A stretch of 47,169 bases of DNA, taken from assembly GCA_003427395.1 (NCBI GenBank), contig BFEA01000376.1:609673-656841 (forward strand), given 5' to 3'. Both the position numbers and the translations under genes were made by a program. Each line of letters opens with the position of its first letter. Positions within the stretch are counted from its first letter, which is position 1. The notes under the pieces are model-generated. The model searched no databases. It saw nothing but the letters and a program-made list of their open reading frames with translations, and was not told where the DNA came from. Below, one piece after another: positions 9,374-19,393 of the stretch. Source of the DNA: Chara braunii. Taxonomy: Eukaryota > Streptophyta > Charophyceae > Charales > Characeae.

Positions 9374-10492
9374 CTCATTGGTTCTTTGCAATAGCTGTTC
9401 GGTGCTTCGCATGAGGTGTGGGGCAGTGATAAGGCTTGGGCGTGGAACGTGAGGCGGCCCAAGGTCGTGTGGGCGTGCCAGGAAGCTATGTGGTGACATT
9501 AAGGATGTACGCTGGATGATGAGAGCTTGTTGATGTGGCATTTAAGGCGAGGTGGAACTGCATTCTGTTGTTGGTTGTGTTGAGGCAAAGACCGGTCATC
9601 ATAAATGCACATCAGGTTGCCGTGAGGAAGTGAGTTGTGTCTCGAGAGTCCTCTCAATGTGAGGTGTTGCGAGCGCTCAACCTCGAGAGTCGACATTCTT
9701 CCTGGGCAGCAAGCTGGTGGGAGATGGGCGATGCCTCTGAAGGGCCCTGGACGAAGCACTCGGGTCACGGTCACCATGCCAACCCGCTGGGACTAGTACA
9801 AGCATGCTTTGCCGCAAGTCCTTGGTTCTGCTGCTGCGCAATAGAGGTCATGCAGGGCATGCCAGCCCTTTGAACAGACGCTTTCCAGACCGTCTTTAAA
9901 TATTTGTGGCGGGGNCTCGGTGTTGATTCTGGCTGTGATCGTCGTCCTGTCTGCGACGTTAAATAATTCTTGAGGACCTTGGGGGTTGTCCTTAAACTGC
10001 CTCTTGATCAGCCATATCAAACCGGGTGTAAGGCTCGTTGCATGCGAGGATAAATAAGGTGCAGGGGATGGCAGGTTCGGCGTTGACTTGGGGCACAGGG
10101 GTGGGCCGGATTGCACACCTTCAGACACGCTTCCCAACCAGATGCTCAGGGCGTTGACACAAAGAGACAACTCAAGAAGGATATAGGGAGAGGGGGGATT
10201 CCGGTAACTGTTCGCGGTGGCACTAATTAGATAAAACTACCATCCAACTCAACAGGTAGGTTATTTTTATTTTTGGTTGTTACGGACTTGTTAACAACTG
10301 ACAGACAGCTGCAGATAGGTTAGTCCTTTTCCTTGCTGCATTGCAATCTGTGCAAGAGTAATCTAAAAATAGAATTGAACTTGCCTGTAGGATCTGACAT
10401 TGATTGTTGGTTACTACTTGACTACTTCTCTCTAAAGTGACCACAGTTAAACGATTGTTCATACCCGGTTGTGTGTCATGCTGAGGTAGGCT
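9374..10492 (+). other. untranslated leader of the gypsy element
   Basis: About 1.1 kb between the primer-binding site and the gag region. No coding sequence is recognised; one base is N (9915). The length is unusual for a leader and might hide a decayed insertion. Confidence 0.4.
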
Positions 10493-10815
10493 TAGTGTGG
10501 ACTCTAGTTTAGATCACACACACTGTAGCTCATGAGTGATGTAGGCGGTAGTGAGGAGGAGGAACGAGTAGTGGAACATCTTAGAGTGACTCGTAGAATT
10601 TAGTGTGGACTCTAGTTTAGATCACACACAGTGTAGCTCATGAGTGANNNNNNNNNNNNNNNNNNNNNNNNNNNNNNNNNNNNNNNNNNNNNNNNNNNNN
10701 NNNNNNNNNNNNTCTAGTTTAGATCACACACAGTGTAGCTCATGAGTGATGCAAGCGGTAGCGAGGAGGAGGAACGAGTAGTGGAACATCTTAGAGTGAC
10801 TCGTAGATTTGCACT
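10493..10815 (+). repeat. ~108-bp tandem repeat over the gag start, containing an assembly gap
   Basis: Units start at 10493 and 10601 (TAGTGTGGACTCTAG), and a third resumes after a run of N at 10648-10712. Each unit carries an ATG followed by an acidic stretch (Ser-Glu-Glu-Glu-Glu-Arg), so the gag start region itself is duplicated. The N run probably marks collapsed or unresolved copies. Confidence 0.85.
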
Positions 10816-12687
10816 CAGTCAACCGATTACCTTATTGGAGTTAGGTTAGGGAGAGGAAAGGCGGCTGCGACGGGAAGCCACGAAAAGGGCGACATCAGAG
10901 AGGGCTAGGTTAGCGGCAATCAACGCTGAACGAACACTTGCAGGCTTGCAGCAGCAAGACTAGCGGACACTCAAGTTCAGGTTGAGGTTGCGATGGCTAC
11001 CTCTTCTTCAGTGTCACAGGCCTTGTCTCAGGCCTCTTCGTCAGGTGTCAGTCAAGGTATCTCTTAGAGTTCTGTTAGTTAATCTGTTGGCTCACAAGTC
11101 AGCCAACAGATGTCACTCACACCAAAGGATTATGAGATCCTCCAAGCAGAAGAACTTCATGATGAGTTGCAGCGGCAGTTGAGAGAGGCAGCGGAGAGGA
11201 GACAACATGCTATTTTGAGAAAAGCTTAACTAGGGAGTAGGAGACAGGAGCTAGGCAAATTAAAAGCGTTAGATGAGTCCACACTTGATCCTGCGATGAA
11301 AGCGTTGCGTAACTCGCTCCTTTGCGTGGTTGAAACGCAGGTTGTTCAGCAGGAAGTGTTGGCTGAACTAGTGGTAGGCCAGAGACAAATTTTGGTTGCA
11401 CTGCAGGTTCCTCGTCCTATGATGAGGCAGCCTCGGTATGTTGTAGCTCCCCCTTCGGTTGCAGGCTCCTCAGGATGTCGTCGCCAGTAGGGCCATCCTT
11501 CTCTCCTATGTTTGGCATTCCTCCTTCGAGTAGTCAACCAGTAGTTAGTGGTCCGGTTCTTAGAACTTTTGTCGTACCATCCACGAGAGTGGTTACTACA
11601 GTCTTATTGTTAAGTCAGGCCTAGGTTAGTGTGCAGCAATCTGTTACAGTGGCTATGCAGCCATTGCAGCAATCTCCTGGGCCAATGTAGCCTATGCACT
11701 GGATGCCCAAGATACCCCGAGTCCTTTCTCTGGTGACAGAAAGAAGGACGAGGACTTGGATACCTGGGTGAGAACAGTGCCCACATATGTGAAGCACAAG
11801 CTCACCAGGCCGGAGCAAGAAGTTGTAGAGGGGTCAGCAACCCGCTCGTTGAATGGCCTAGTGTAGCAACAGGGCTACGGTCAGAACTTCGATTCCTTGG
11901 CTCAGTCCTAGACATTGGAAGACTTCGTACGGTCCGTGTATAATAGGTGGCATGACCCTCAAGGGGCTCAAAGGGCCACAAACGCGATCAACAATCTTTG
12001 TGCCAGAAGGTACAAGAATGTTTGCGAGATGACGGATACCGTAGAATGTCTGCTCGTGGAACCTGGTGTGTGCTATGACCAGCAGGTACTCCTTACGGAT
12101 TATCAGAGATGTCTACGTTCAGAGGTAAGAACTAAATTGGTAGATGAGGCCTATGTCGACCACCACAACTTCGCTTCTTTCAGCAAGAAGGCCTATATAG
12201 GCAAAGCTTGGGTCCGCGCATCAGGGTTCAATAGATGGTAGGAGGAAGAAGCTTCCCCTAGAACTGGAAAAAGAAGGGTCAGTTAATGTTCGTTGACCAT
12301 GATGGTCAGACGTCGAAAATTGACGAGTTCCCAGATCTAGGGGATGAGACAGAGCATGATGGGGCAAGTGAGACTTCGGACGGGGGAGTCGTGGCACCTA
12401 TCAAGGAAAAGGCTAGGGGGATCGGGAAGAAGAAGGTAGTACGGTCCACGGGTCAGGGCGACCAAGGAACACCCGCATGGGTAAAACTTGGTTTAGATTA
12501 CGAGGTATGGAGGGACCGAGTTGCCAGGGGCACGTGCATGAAGTGTGGCAACTATGGCCACACGTCTAGAACGTGTCGAGGTAAGAAGGTCACTACGCAG
12601 GTAGCCTCTCCAACGGTGGTGGGCTTATCTTCAAACCCTGGCAGTGCTTCTACGAGCAGTTCGCAGGGAAACACATCGGACCAGTAG
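10742..12687 (+). pseudogene. gag of the first gypsy element (broken)
   Basis: The gag structural protein packages element RNA in virus-like particles. The region begins at an ATG in the last tandem unit (MSDASGSEEEERVVEHLRV). Further along come a Gln-rich helical part, a capsid-like part (FSGDRKKDEDLDTWV at about 11,720) and near the end a CCHC zinc knuckle, CMKCGNYGHTSRTC, at about 12,537-12,578. It is broken by a frameshift near 10,975 and by many stops, nearly all TAG where Gln would fit (for example 10847, 10961, 11864, 11909, 12239); two are TAA. It ends in SDQ and a TAG, and the protease follows in another frame. Confidence 0.8.
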
Positions 12688-12689
12688 GA

Positions 12690-13232
12690 GTGTTAGCCGC
12701 TCTTACTCGTGCTGAAGTGGTAACGTTGGCCAAGGCTAGTGACCCACGTATCGGCCCGCAGACAAATTCAGACCCACCGACGCTCTATTCGAGAGATGTG
12801 TCTGAGTCCCTAGAGAAGTTAGAGACTGAGTGGTCATGGAAGGACCTCAGAGACTCTTGGGCGATGATTAGTAGAGGTTCAAAGGGTGAACACTTCGTGG
12901 TAGAGGTTGATGTAGGTGGCCGTAAAGTGGGCGCCTTTGCAGATGTAGGCTCTACACGAAACTTCATCAGTTGTGCTTGTGTGGATAGATTGCGCTTAGG
13001 GGACCAAGTGCAGCGGCTTAGCAGAACTGTAGCTTCTACGTTGGCCAACAAGCACCAAATGATTGTTAAAGACTATGTCAAGGACGTAGTCTGTTCCTTC
13101 TCTTATGAAGGAGGGGAAGTGAGACACAAAATCTCATTCCTCGTTAGCGACGAACTGCCCTTCGATATGTTACTAGGCATGTACTACCTCGAGGTCGCTC
13201 AGCCTCAGTTTGATTGGGATAGGAGGTGTTGA
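12690..13232 (+). pseudogene. aspartic protease region of the first gypsy element
   Basis: This would cleave the gag-pol polyprotein. HFVVEVDVGGRKVGAFADVG followed by STRNFIS aligns with the retropepsin core, where D-S/T-G is expected; here it reads D-V-G, so the catalytic triad is altered. Downstream FDMLLGMYYLEVAQPQFDW matches the usual second conserved block (I/L-L-G followed by D-W). The frame is open for 180 codons but ends early at TGA, and a damaged linker to the reverse transcriptase follows (13,233-13,464). Confidence 0.75.
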
Positions 13233-13464
13233 TACACAAGCTGCCAAACTGTAGGACCGTTAGACTGCAAAAGTATAAAGCTGGCAGTCTAGTGGAAAAC
13301 TACGGTTGCATGTGTGCCTCCTCTTTCTATAACTACTATGAGCAGAATCGCGAGGAGGACATGTATCTAGTCTTTGTCTCTCAGAAAGGGGAGGCCGTTC
13401 AAACACCCCAGAGATAGAATCAGTCGTCGCGCAATATTTCGACCTTTTTTAGGAGCCCACAAGC

Positions 13465-14180
13465 GTGGTAGAAAGGGAGGTGGTCCATGCGATAGAGGTT
13501 GTCCCAGGGAGCAAGGTGCCTAGAGGACGAATCTATAAGATGTCTCCTGCGGAGTTGGATGAGCTCCGCCGCCAGCTCAAGAAGCTCACAGAAAAGGGAT
13601 GGATTCGGCCTAGTACCTCCCCTTACGGTGCGCCAGTCTTATTTGTTCCTAAGAAGGGTACACTGAGGATGTGCATTGACTATAGGGGCCTCATTGTCAG
13701 AACGCAGAGCCCCTAACCCACGTCAACGACCTACTAGATAGAGTGCAGGGATGTCGGTACTTCACAAACAGAAATCTGAATCAGACCTAGTACGGTCTGT
13801 ACAAGTTTGTGGTGATGCCCTTTGGCCTATGCAATGCACCTGGTACATTCCAACATGCAATGAACATAATATTTCACGAGTACTTAAACAAGTTTATCGT
13901 CGTGTACCTCAACGATAGTCTTATCCTTAGTAGGACTGTAGAGGAGCACGCTGAGCACTTGAAAATATTAGGTCTCCTAAGACAGCACCAGTACAAGGTT
14001 AACTTGGAGAAATGCGAGTTTGGTCGCACCAAGATCTTGTACTTGGGTCATGAAATCTCTGCGGATGGATTGAGGCCGGTGATGCGAAGGTGGCGAGTAT
14101 ACGTGACTGACCCAGGCCTCAGACTGTTACTAAGGTCAGATCGTTTTGGGGATGACGAGCTACTGTCGTCTATTTGTTAA
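13465..14180 (+). pseudogene. reverse transcriptase of the first gypsy element (catalytic Asp lost, internal deletion)
   Basis: This would copy element RNA into DNA. The first part has EKGWIRPSTSPYGAPVLFVP and LRMCIDYRGL (RT blocks 1-2). A frameshift and deletion then remove the block that normally carries the first catalytic Asp: the text jumps from a YFT-like motif to YGLYKFVVMPFGLCNAPGTF near 13,800. The active-site motif, normally YLDD, reads YLND, so a metal-binding Asp is gone. KCEFGRTKILYLGHEIS closes the palm region. A TAG (13798-13800) and further frameshifts around 14,090 confirm a dead enzyme. Confidence 0.85.
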
Positions 14181-14770
14181 GAACTATAGTACTATAGCTT
14201 CCCCATTAACAGATCTAACTCGACTCGAGACCCCTTGGGAATGGACTGAAGAGTGTGAAGCAAGCTTTAGGAAACTGAAGTATGCTCTGACACACTATGA
14301 GGTTCTTAAACTTCCGGATCCTGATAAGCCATTTGTCGTGACCACAGATGCCAACCAATATGGCATAGGCGCGGTCCTTGCGCAAAAGGAGGGGCCCAAG
14401 TTAAGACCTATCGAGTACATGAGTAAGAAGATGCCGTCACAAAAGCTAGCAAAGTCCACATATGAGTGTGAGCTCTATGCCCTTTACAGAGCGCTGGTCC
14501 ATCGGAGACACTACCCTCCTAGGTAGGTTCTTTTACTTGAGATCTGACCATGAGACCTTGCGCTGGATCAAGACACAGCCTGTACTCTCCGACGCACTTA
14601 AGAGATGGATTCAAGTGATAGACATGTATGACTATCAACTTGATCCAATCAAGGGAGAGTACAACAAAGTAGTTGATGCTCTATCGCGTCGGGCAGATTA
14701 CCTGTGCGCGCTAGTGACAAAATTCGACATATCTAACGACCTAACTCGATCTTTGGTGGAAGCCTATTAG
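14146..14770 (+). pseudogene. RT connection and RNase H of the first gypsy element
   Basis: It would degrade the RNA strand of the replication hybrid. The first frame gives FVKNYSTIASPLTDLTR, then FVVTTDANQYGIGAVLAQ with the first catalytic Asp and STYECELYAL with the catalytic Glu. After a frameshift near 14,515 the second frame gives LRSDHETLRW and VVDALSRR with the other two acidic residues. All four acidic positions are therefore visible, but in two frames. A TAG ends the second frame at 14768-14770, where the same frame then continues toward integrase. Confidence 0.85.
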
Positions 14771-14782
14771 CAAGATTCAGTT

Positions 14783-15896
14783 ATGTCTAAGATCATCCGT
14801 AATTTCAAAGAGAAGGATAAAGTAACTTCTGACGAATTTGCGATGGTAGATGGCTTGCTGTTTCTTGAAAAGGCAGGGAATAAAAAATTGTGTGTTCCTA
14901 ATAGTGAGTCATTGCGTAGTTTATTTCTAGGTGAGAGGCACGATGCAACTGGTCATTTTGGTTATTTGAAACTTCAGCTAACTTAGTGCAGAAATCTGGT
15001 GGCCTTCTATGATGGAAGATGCCAAGAAGTATGTCGAAACCTGTCAGGTATGTCAACATGACAAACCTAGGACTCAGGTTCCGCTTGGGCTCATCAAGCC
15101 CTTGTCGATTCCTGAAGGTCCTGGTCAGAGTATCTCCACGGATTTCATGGATACTCTTGTGACCAGCAGGTCTGGGAAAAGACACATCTTCGTTATAGTA
15201 GACCGCTTTTCTAAATATGCAAGACTGATCGCTATGCCTGAGACTGCTAAAACTGACTATGTCATCAGACTGTTCATGGACAACTGTGTACGAGACTTTG
15301 GTTAGTCTATCGTCAGTGATAGGGATGTTCGCTTTACTAGCGAATTGTGGCAGAAAACTGCCCAACAAATGGGAACCAGACTGCAAATGACATCAGGGAA
15401 TCACCCTGAGTCAAATAAATAGGCGGAACAGATGAACAAAGTAGTTCAGCATTTACTAAGGCACTACATCAAGCCAAGCCGGGATGACTGGGACGAGAAA
15501 CTACCTCTCATCACCAGCCTGTACAACAACGCAGTACATAGCGCTATTGGCATGACTCCCAACCAACTGCATCTTGGTTGGAAGCCCCGTTCTGCCCTTG
15601 ATTTCCTACTACCTGAGAAACAGGCTACTGCAACACCCGGTAGCGTACAATTTGCTGTCACATACGAACAGATGCTGCAACAGGCCGTTGAGCACACGAG
15701 GAAATCTCAAGATGCTATGATTGCATTTGAGAATAAACACAGACGGCGTTCTAACTTTCAAGTAGGGGAAAGGGTCTGGGTAAAGTCATTTGAACTGGGA
15801 CAGGAAATGGGAATATCTAGAAAACTAATGCCACAATATTTCGGTCTCTGGGAGGTCCTCGACATAGTGGGGAACATGTGGATGGACATTATGTGA
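14783..15896 (+). pseudogene. integrase of the first gypsy element (broken)
   Basis: It would insert element DNA into the genome. The N-terminal HHCC zinc finger is seen as ERHDATGHFG and, after a frameshift near 14,985, ETCQVCQHDK. The DDE core has ISTDFMDTL (first Asp), IVSDRDVRFTSELW (second Asp) and NHPESNK followed by AEQMNK (Glu). TAG stops at 15303 and 15420 fall where Gln is usual in this family. GMTPNQLHLGWKPRS and GERVWVK lead to the C-terminal region, which shifts frame near 15,880. Confidence 0.85.
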
Positions 15897-16240
15897 TTCA
15901 CGTCCCACCTCATCTACGTACACACCCAGTTTTTCACGCATCCAAGCTGGCACCTTTCGCAGAAACTACACAGTTTCCCTCCAGACAGTCAATGCTGCCC
16001 CCAACCATGGATGGCGAAGTCGACATCGACGGAATCGTAGAGCATCGAGTGATGCCAATCCCTAAACCGCCGGGCAGAGGCCACCCTCCTAAGCCAATAA
16101 TGCAGTACCGTGTAAGATTCGGACATCATACGGATCCCAAGGAAGATCGGTGGTTCACTACAGATGAACTCATCCGAACAGCACCCCAAGTTATTTCAGG
16201 TTATGAAAGAGAACTCAAAGGAAAAACGTTTGCAGATTAG
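15878..16240 (+). pseudogene. integrase C-terminus with chromodomain-like tail
   Basis: VIHVPPHLRTHPVFHASKL is the usual end of the GPY/F region. It is followed by VDIDGIVEHRVM, YRVRFGHHTDPKEDRWFT and APQVISGYE, the order expected of a chromodomain (ID-x-I-x-x-HR, then Y-x-V-x-F, then W, then P-x-V-I-x-x-Y-E). Such tails direct chromoviruses to modified chromatin. This piece is open to its natural end 37 bp before the 3' LTR. Confidence 0.8.
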
Positions 16241-16257
16241 AAGATTTCTCACAAAAC

Positions 16258-16277
16258 TATTGAAGAAGAGGAGAGAA
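16258..16277 (+). promoter_or_regulatory. polypurine tract
   Basis: A purine-rich run, GAAGAAGAGGAGAGAA, directly precedes the TG start of the 3' LTR, as expected of the plus-strand primer. Confidence 0.8.
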
Positions 16278-17282
16278 TGTGAGGATCTGGGTCCTCGGCA
16301 GGCCTGAGGGGCCTCTTGTTGCAGATGTGCCCACCCTAAGTGAAGGCGGGTCTGACAAATCACTAGAGGCCCTAAGCTGTCAATATCGTATTTGGGGTGC
16401 AGGCAGTTTCGTCGCGCCAGTTGGTTGAGGAAAACAGGCTGAGCAGCGAGACTCTCGACGGCCTTCTAGGCCTTTCCAAAATGATGTAGGCCCTGGACGA
16501 GAATAGCAGCCTTCATACATAGACAGTTGGGAGGCCCAACTGAATGAGGCCCAGTAGCTGCACCAGAGGCGCATCATCCCAGGGCCTACCGGAAGCTTCT
16601 GGGCCCCGGCCCAGGGCAGCCAGGCTGCGAAGGCAGGCCAACTCTTTTCCTTATAGGAAAGAGCTCGCTGCCTGGCCACTCATTCAGGCACTCGCATGCT
16701 AGCGGCGGCGCTGCTGGAGCGGACACTTGTGGGCTGCTGCTGGCGCTGAGAGGCGACGTGCTCGCGCGTGCGGTTGTGCAGGGAGCAGGGCGCTGCTGAG
16801 GGCAGCGCCATAGCCCAGCCTCCATAGCTGGTTGGGCTTAGACTACAGTGAAGCGCAGGGGTGGTCTTCGGGTGTACATGAGGAAGGCGTGGGTGTAAGA
16901 CGAGGGAGAGGGAGAAGGATGATGATGATGATGATGATGATGTGAGGGCACATACCTGGTATTGGCAATGGTCTGCTACGGGCGACATCTTCAAGGACTT
17001 TGGGGGCTGCTGACGTCAGCAGTTGCATCGTCAATTAGTAGGCAGACTGTAGCTGTATAGTGAGTAGGCTGGGCGCCGAGCGCCAAGTAGGAGATAGGGC
17101 CTGGACACTCATGTTGGTGGTGGCGAGAGCCAGTTCTCGTGACATTGGTTTTCAGTGTTACGATTCTTCATTGGCATTATATTGGTGCATTTTTGCTTTT
17201 TGGATACAGTGATACTATCTGGCCTTCAATGTGATTGTGTATGCTGGTCATTGTCATCTCGCTATTGCTCATTTTCCTTGCA
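16278..17282 (+). repeat. 3' LTR of the first gypsy element
   Basis: It starts TGTGAGGATCTGGG and ends TTGCA. It lacks the AT-rich hairpin of the 5' LTR but has about 20 extra bases near 17,037-17,058. A (GAT)n tract occurs in both LTRs. Confidence 0.9.
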
Positions 17283-17469
17283 AAAAATGGCCAACAAATG
17301 ATTTTTAAAAAATTCTATTGGCCAACAGGAAGCTACATCCACGAAAACAAAGACAATCCACACTAGCAGTCGATACGCAAAATGATCAACGACTCACGAA
17401 TGTCATGGACGGCCGCACGTGGTCGAAAACGGCGGACCACAAGCGTAAATCGGACGTAGTGGGTCGAGG
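17283..17469. other. short spacer between gypsy LTR and LINE 3' end
   Basis: TGGCCAAC occurs twice (about 17,289 and 17,321), once with the same flank found left of the 5' LTR. No gene is seen. Confidence 0.4.
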
Positions 17470-17743
17470 CCTCTGGCTCCGTATCCATTTTGGGGAGTGT
17501 CAGTCAGGTTCCTATTCCCCCAGCAAGTCAAAATGATTACATCGTGAGCCCACTCACGCTTTCGTACATATGGCCGAAGGAGCCCTGACCGACATTGGGA
17601 GGATTGACTGTCAGCTTGCCTTTCCCTGCAATCCCTCTTAGATTCCTCTGTGGGAATCTGCCAAGTAAACTTATAAAACAAGGAGAGTTGAGAAGGGCCC
17701 CTGAGCTGCTTCTTCAAAAAAAGTTGGTGTCTTGTGCGTGTCG

Positions 17744-19045
17744 TTATGTTGCTTGTGGGTCCTGAGGACAGCTCGCAGCTTGTTGTAGTGGGCTTCTCCA
17801 CCTGGTTTCCGAGTTATGCCAGTTTTTCCAGCGTATGCTGCCGTCTCTTAGCTCTGCAACTTTTCCTCCCGCCAGCCAATCTTTGACAAACTTGGAGGGG
17901 ATGGTATCTTGCCTATCTTCATCCTCGGGCAATGCCTGTTTCGTTCTGTGTCGTCTGCATAAGATCTATGCCTGAATCAGTGTCCTGGTTTCTGCCCAAA
18001 CCTTTTCTCTTGGCGTTGATAATACTTCAATCGTTATGCTGCATCTCTTCTTCCATATAGACCATAGCGTGACTTTTCTGATCATACCGTACCATGTCTT
18101 CTCTGAGCTGTTGAGGTCAGTCGGGATGTTAGTCCACGGTAGAAGTTGGATGGAGTGTTCAGGGAAGGGCTTGGTGAACAGGGAGTCCCAAAGATCCGAA
18201 GCCCTGGCCCAGTATTTTGTTGCTTCTTTGCATTGGATTAGGCAGTGAAGTAAGTCTTCCGGTTCATGTTCTGAGCAAATTGTGCATAGGTCAAAACTGT
18301 TAGGATCGTTCTTCCATCTGCGAATATGGAGCCACTGGTTAACCGGTAGCGCTACATAGGCTATCAACCATTGGAGACTCCAGATTTTGACCGGTCTGAT
18401 TGATTTGAATCTCTTCCATGGAATCTGTGTGATCTGGTCTGCCTCTTGACCGATTACTTTTGCCCATCTGCTTTTGATTATTGGCTCTGGGTTTTTGGTA
18501 TTGGGGAATAATTTGTACCCCATCTTCACCGAGTAGTCCTGCATTTCTGTATTCATGTATTTGTTCCTTCCTGATGTCCAAGCCCGTTCTGCTGGGTCGA
18601 ATTCCAAATCCTGGGTCGCTGTGTCCATCCTAAAGATTGTCTTGGGCCAGGAGCCCATCACTTTCTCTTTCCTGAGAAGAAAGATGTCTAGATTTGTTCT
18701 TACTACGTCCTTTTCTAGGATGGATGCCGATCCATGCACCGATAGCGATATTCGATAGGAGGTAAAAATTGCAACAGTGTTTGAGCCTTGTTGTTTATGT
18801 GAGGCCCTTGAGGGGGGCATTTTCTGGAACCAAATCCCCCATTCGCCTGTTTTCCATGTTGGTGGACTCTTTAACAGATTTTTCCATCCTTCCGAAATGT
18901 TGTTGATGATGGTCTGTAGATTCCTATCCCATTGGTGATAGCCCTTGAGGAGGGCGGCAAGGTCAAGGTCTGTTACCCATTCCCTTTTCTCCTCATCCCA
19001 TAAATGCTCGATTTTCCAGACTTTGTGTTTATCCAGGATAGTCAA
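17744..19045 (-). pseudogene. LINE ORF2 C-terminal part with zf-RVT zinc knuckle
   Basis: A 359-codon open stretch (19045 to 17966) is the longest intact piece of the LINE. Its C-terminal half has SLQWLIAYVALPVNQWLHIR and then LCTICSEHEPEDLLHCLIQC at about residues 252-272, a Cys-x2-Cys / His / Cys knuckle typical of the RVT zinc-binding domain, followed by an aromatic YW. The N-terminal half (RRxW-type segments, KTGEWGIWFQK) is the usual linker after the thumb. A short further frame at 17932-17744 probably continues the protein. Confidence 0.8.
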
Positions 19046-19393
19046 TGTGTGCCTCTGGGCTTGAGGGAGAACGAGTGATCACTTTCATCTCTCAACGAGG
19101 GGTTGCCAAACAGGGGTTGCCTCAGCACCTCTTCTCTCATCTTGGGTTTGCCGACTTTTTTTGGCATGATTTTCCTCCAAATCCTTAGCAAAGACGTCCA
19201 GTAAGGTGTAGGGGGTCTGTCCTCCGGGGGGGTGTTTCCTTGTCGGTGGTTTCTGCGTTCAGTGTTGGGTGTCCATTCCTTATTCATCACCCAGAATAAA
19301 CTCGACATGTTTGTTGGTGTCGGTACCGGAGCTAAACCTCTAATACTGTCCAGAGCTAGTTTGTTCCACGTTGTGCCTGGTTTAGTGAGCAGT

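Larger units (their letters stand above)
8315..17282 (+). mobile_element. chromodomain Ty3/gypsy LTR retrotransposon (decayed, structurally complete)
   Basis: The order is 5' LTR, primer-binding site, long leader, gag with zinc knuckle, protease, reverse transcriptase, RNase H, integrase, chromodomain-like tail, purine tract, 3' LTR. That is the layout of a plant chromovirus of about 9 kb. All coding parts are broken by stops and frameshifts, the reverse transcriptase has lost a catalytic Asp, and the protease triad is altered, so it is dead. A 65-N gap (10648-10712) lies in a tandem repeat near the gag start. Outside the LTRs no clean 5-bp target duplication is seen, but TGGCCAAC(T)AAAT occurs just outside both ends. 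Confidence 0.9.

Noticed and set aside
10493-10815. Tandem repeat as a CRISPR-like array
   Set aside because: The ~108-bp units are contiguous without variable spacers, lie inside a retrotransposon, and the genome is eukaryotic.
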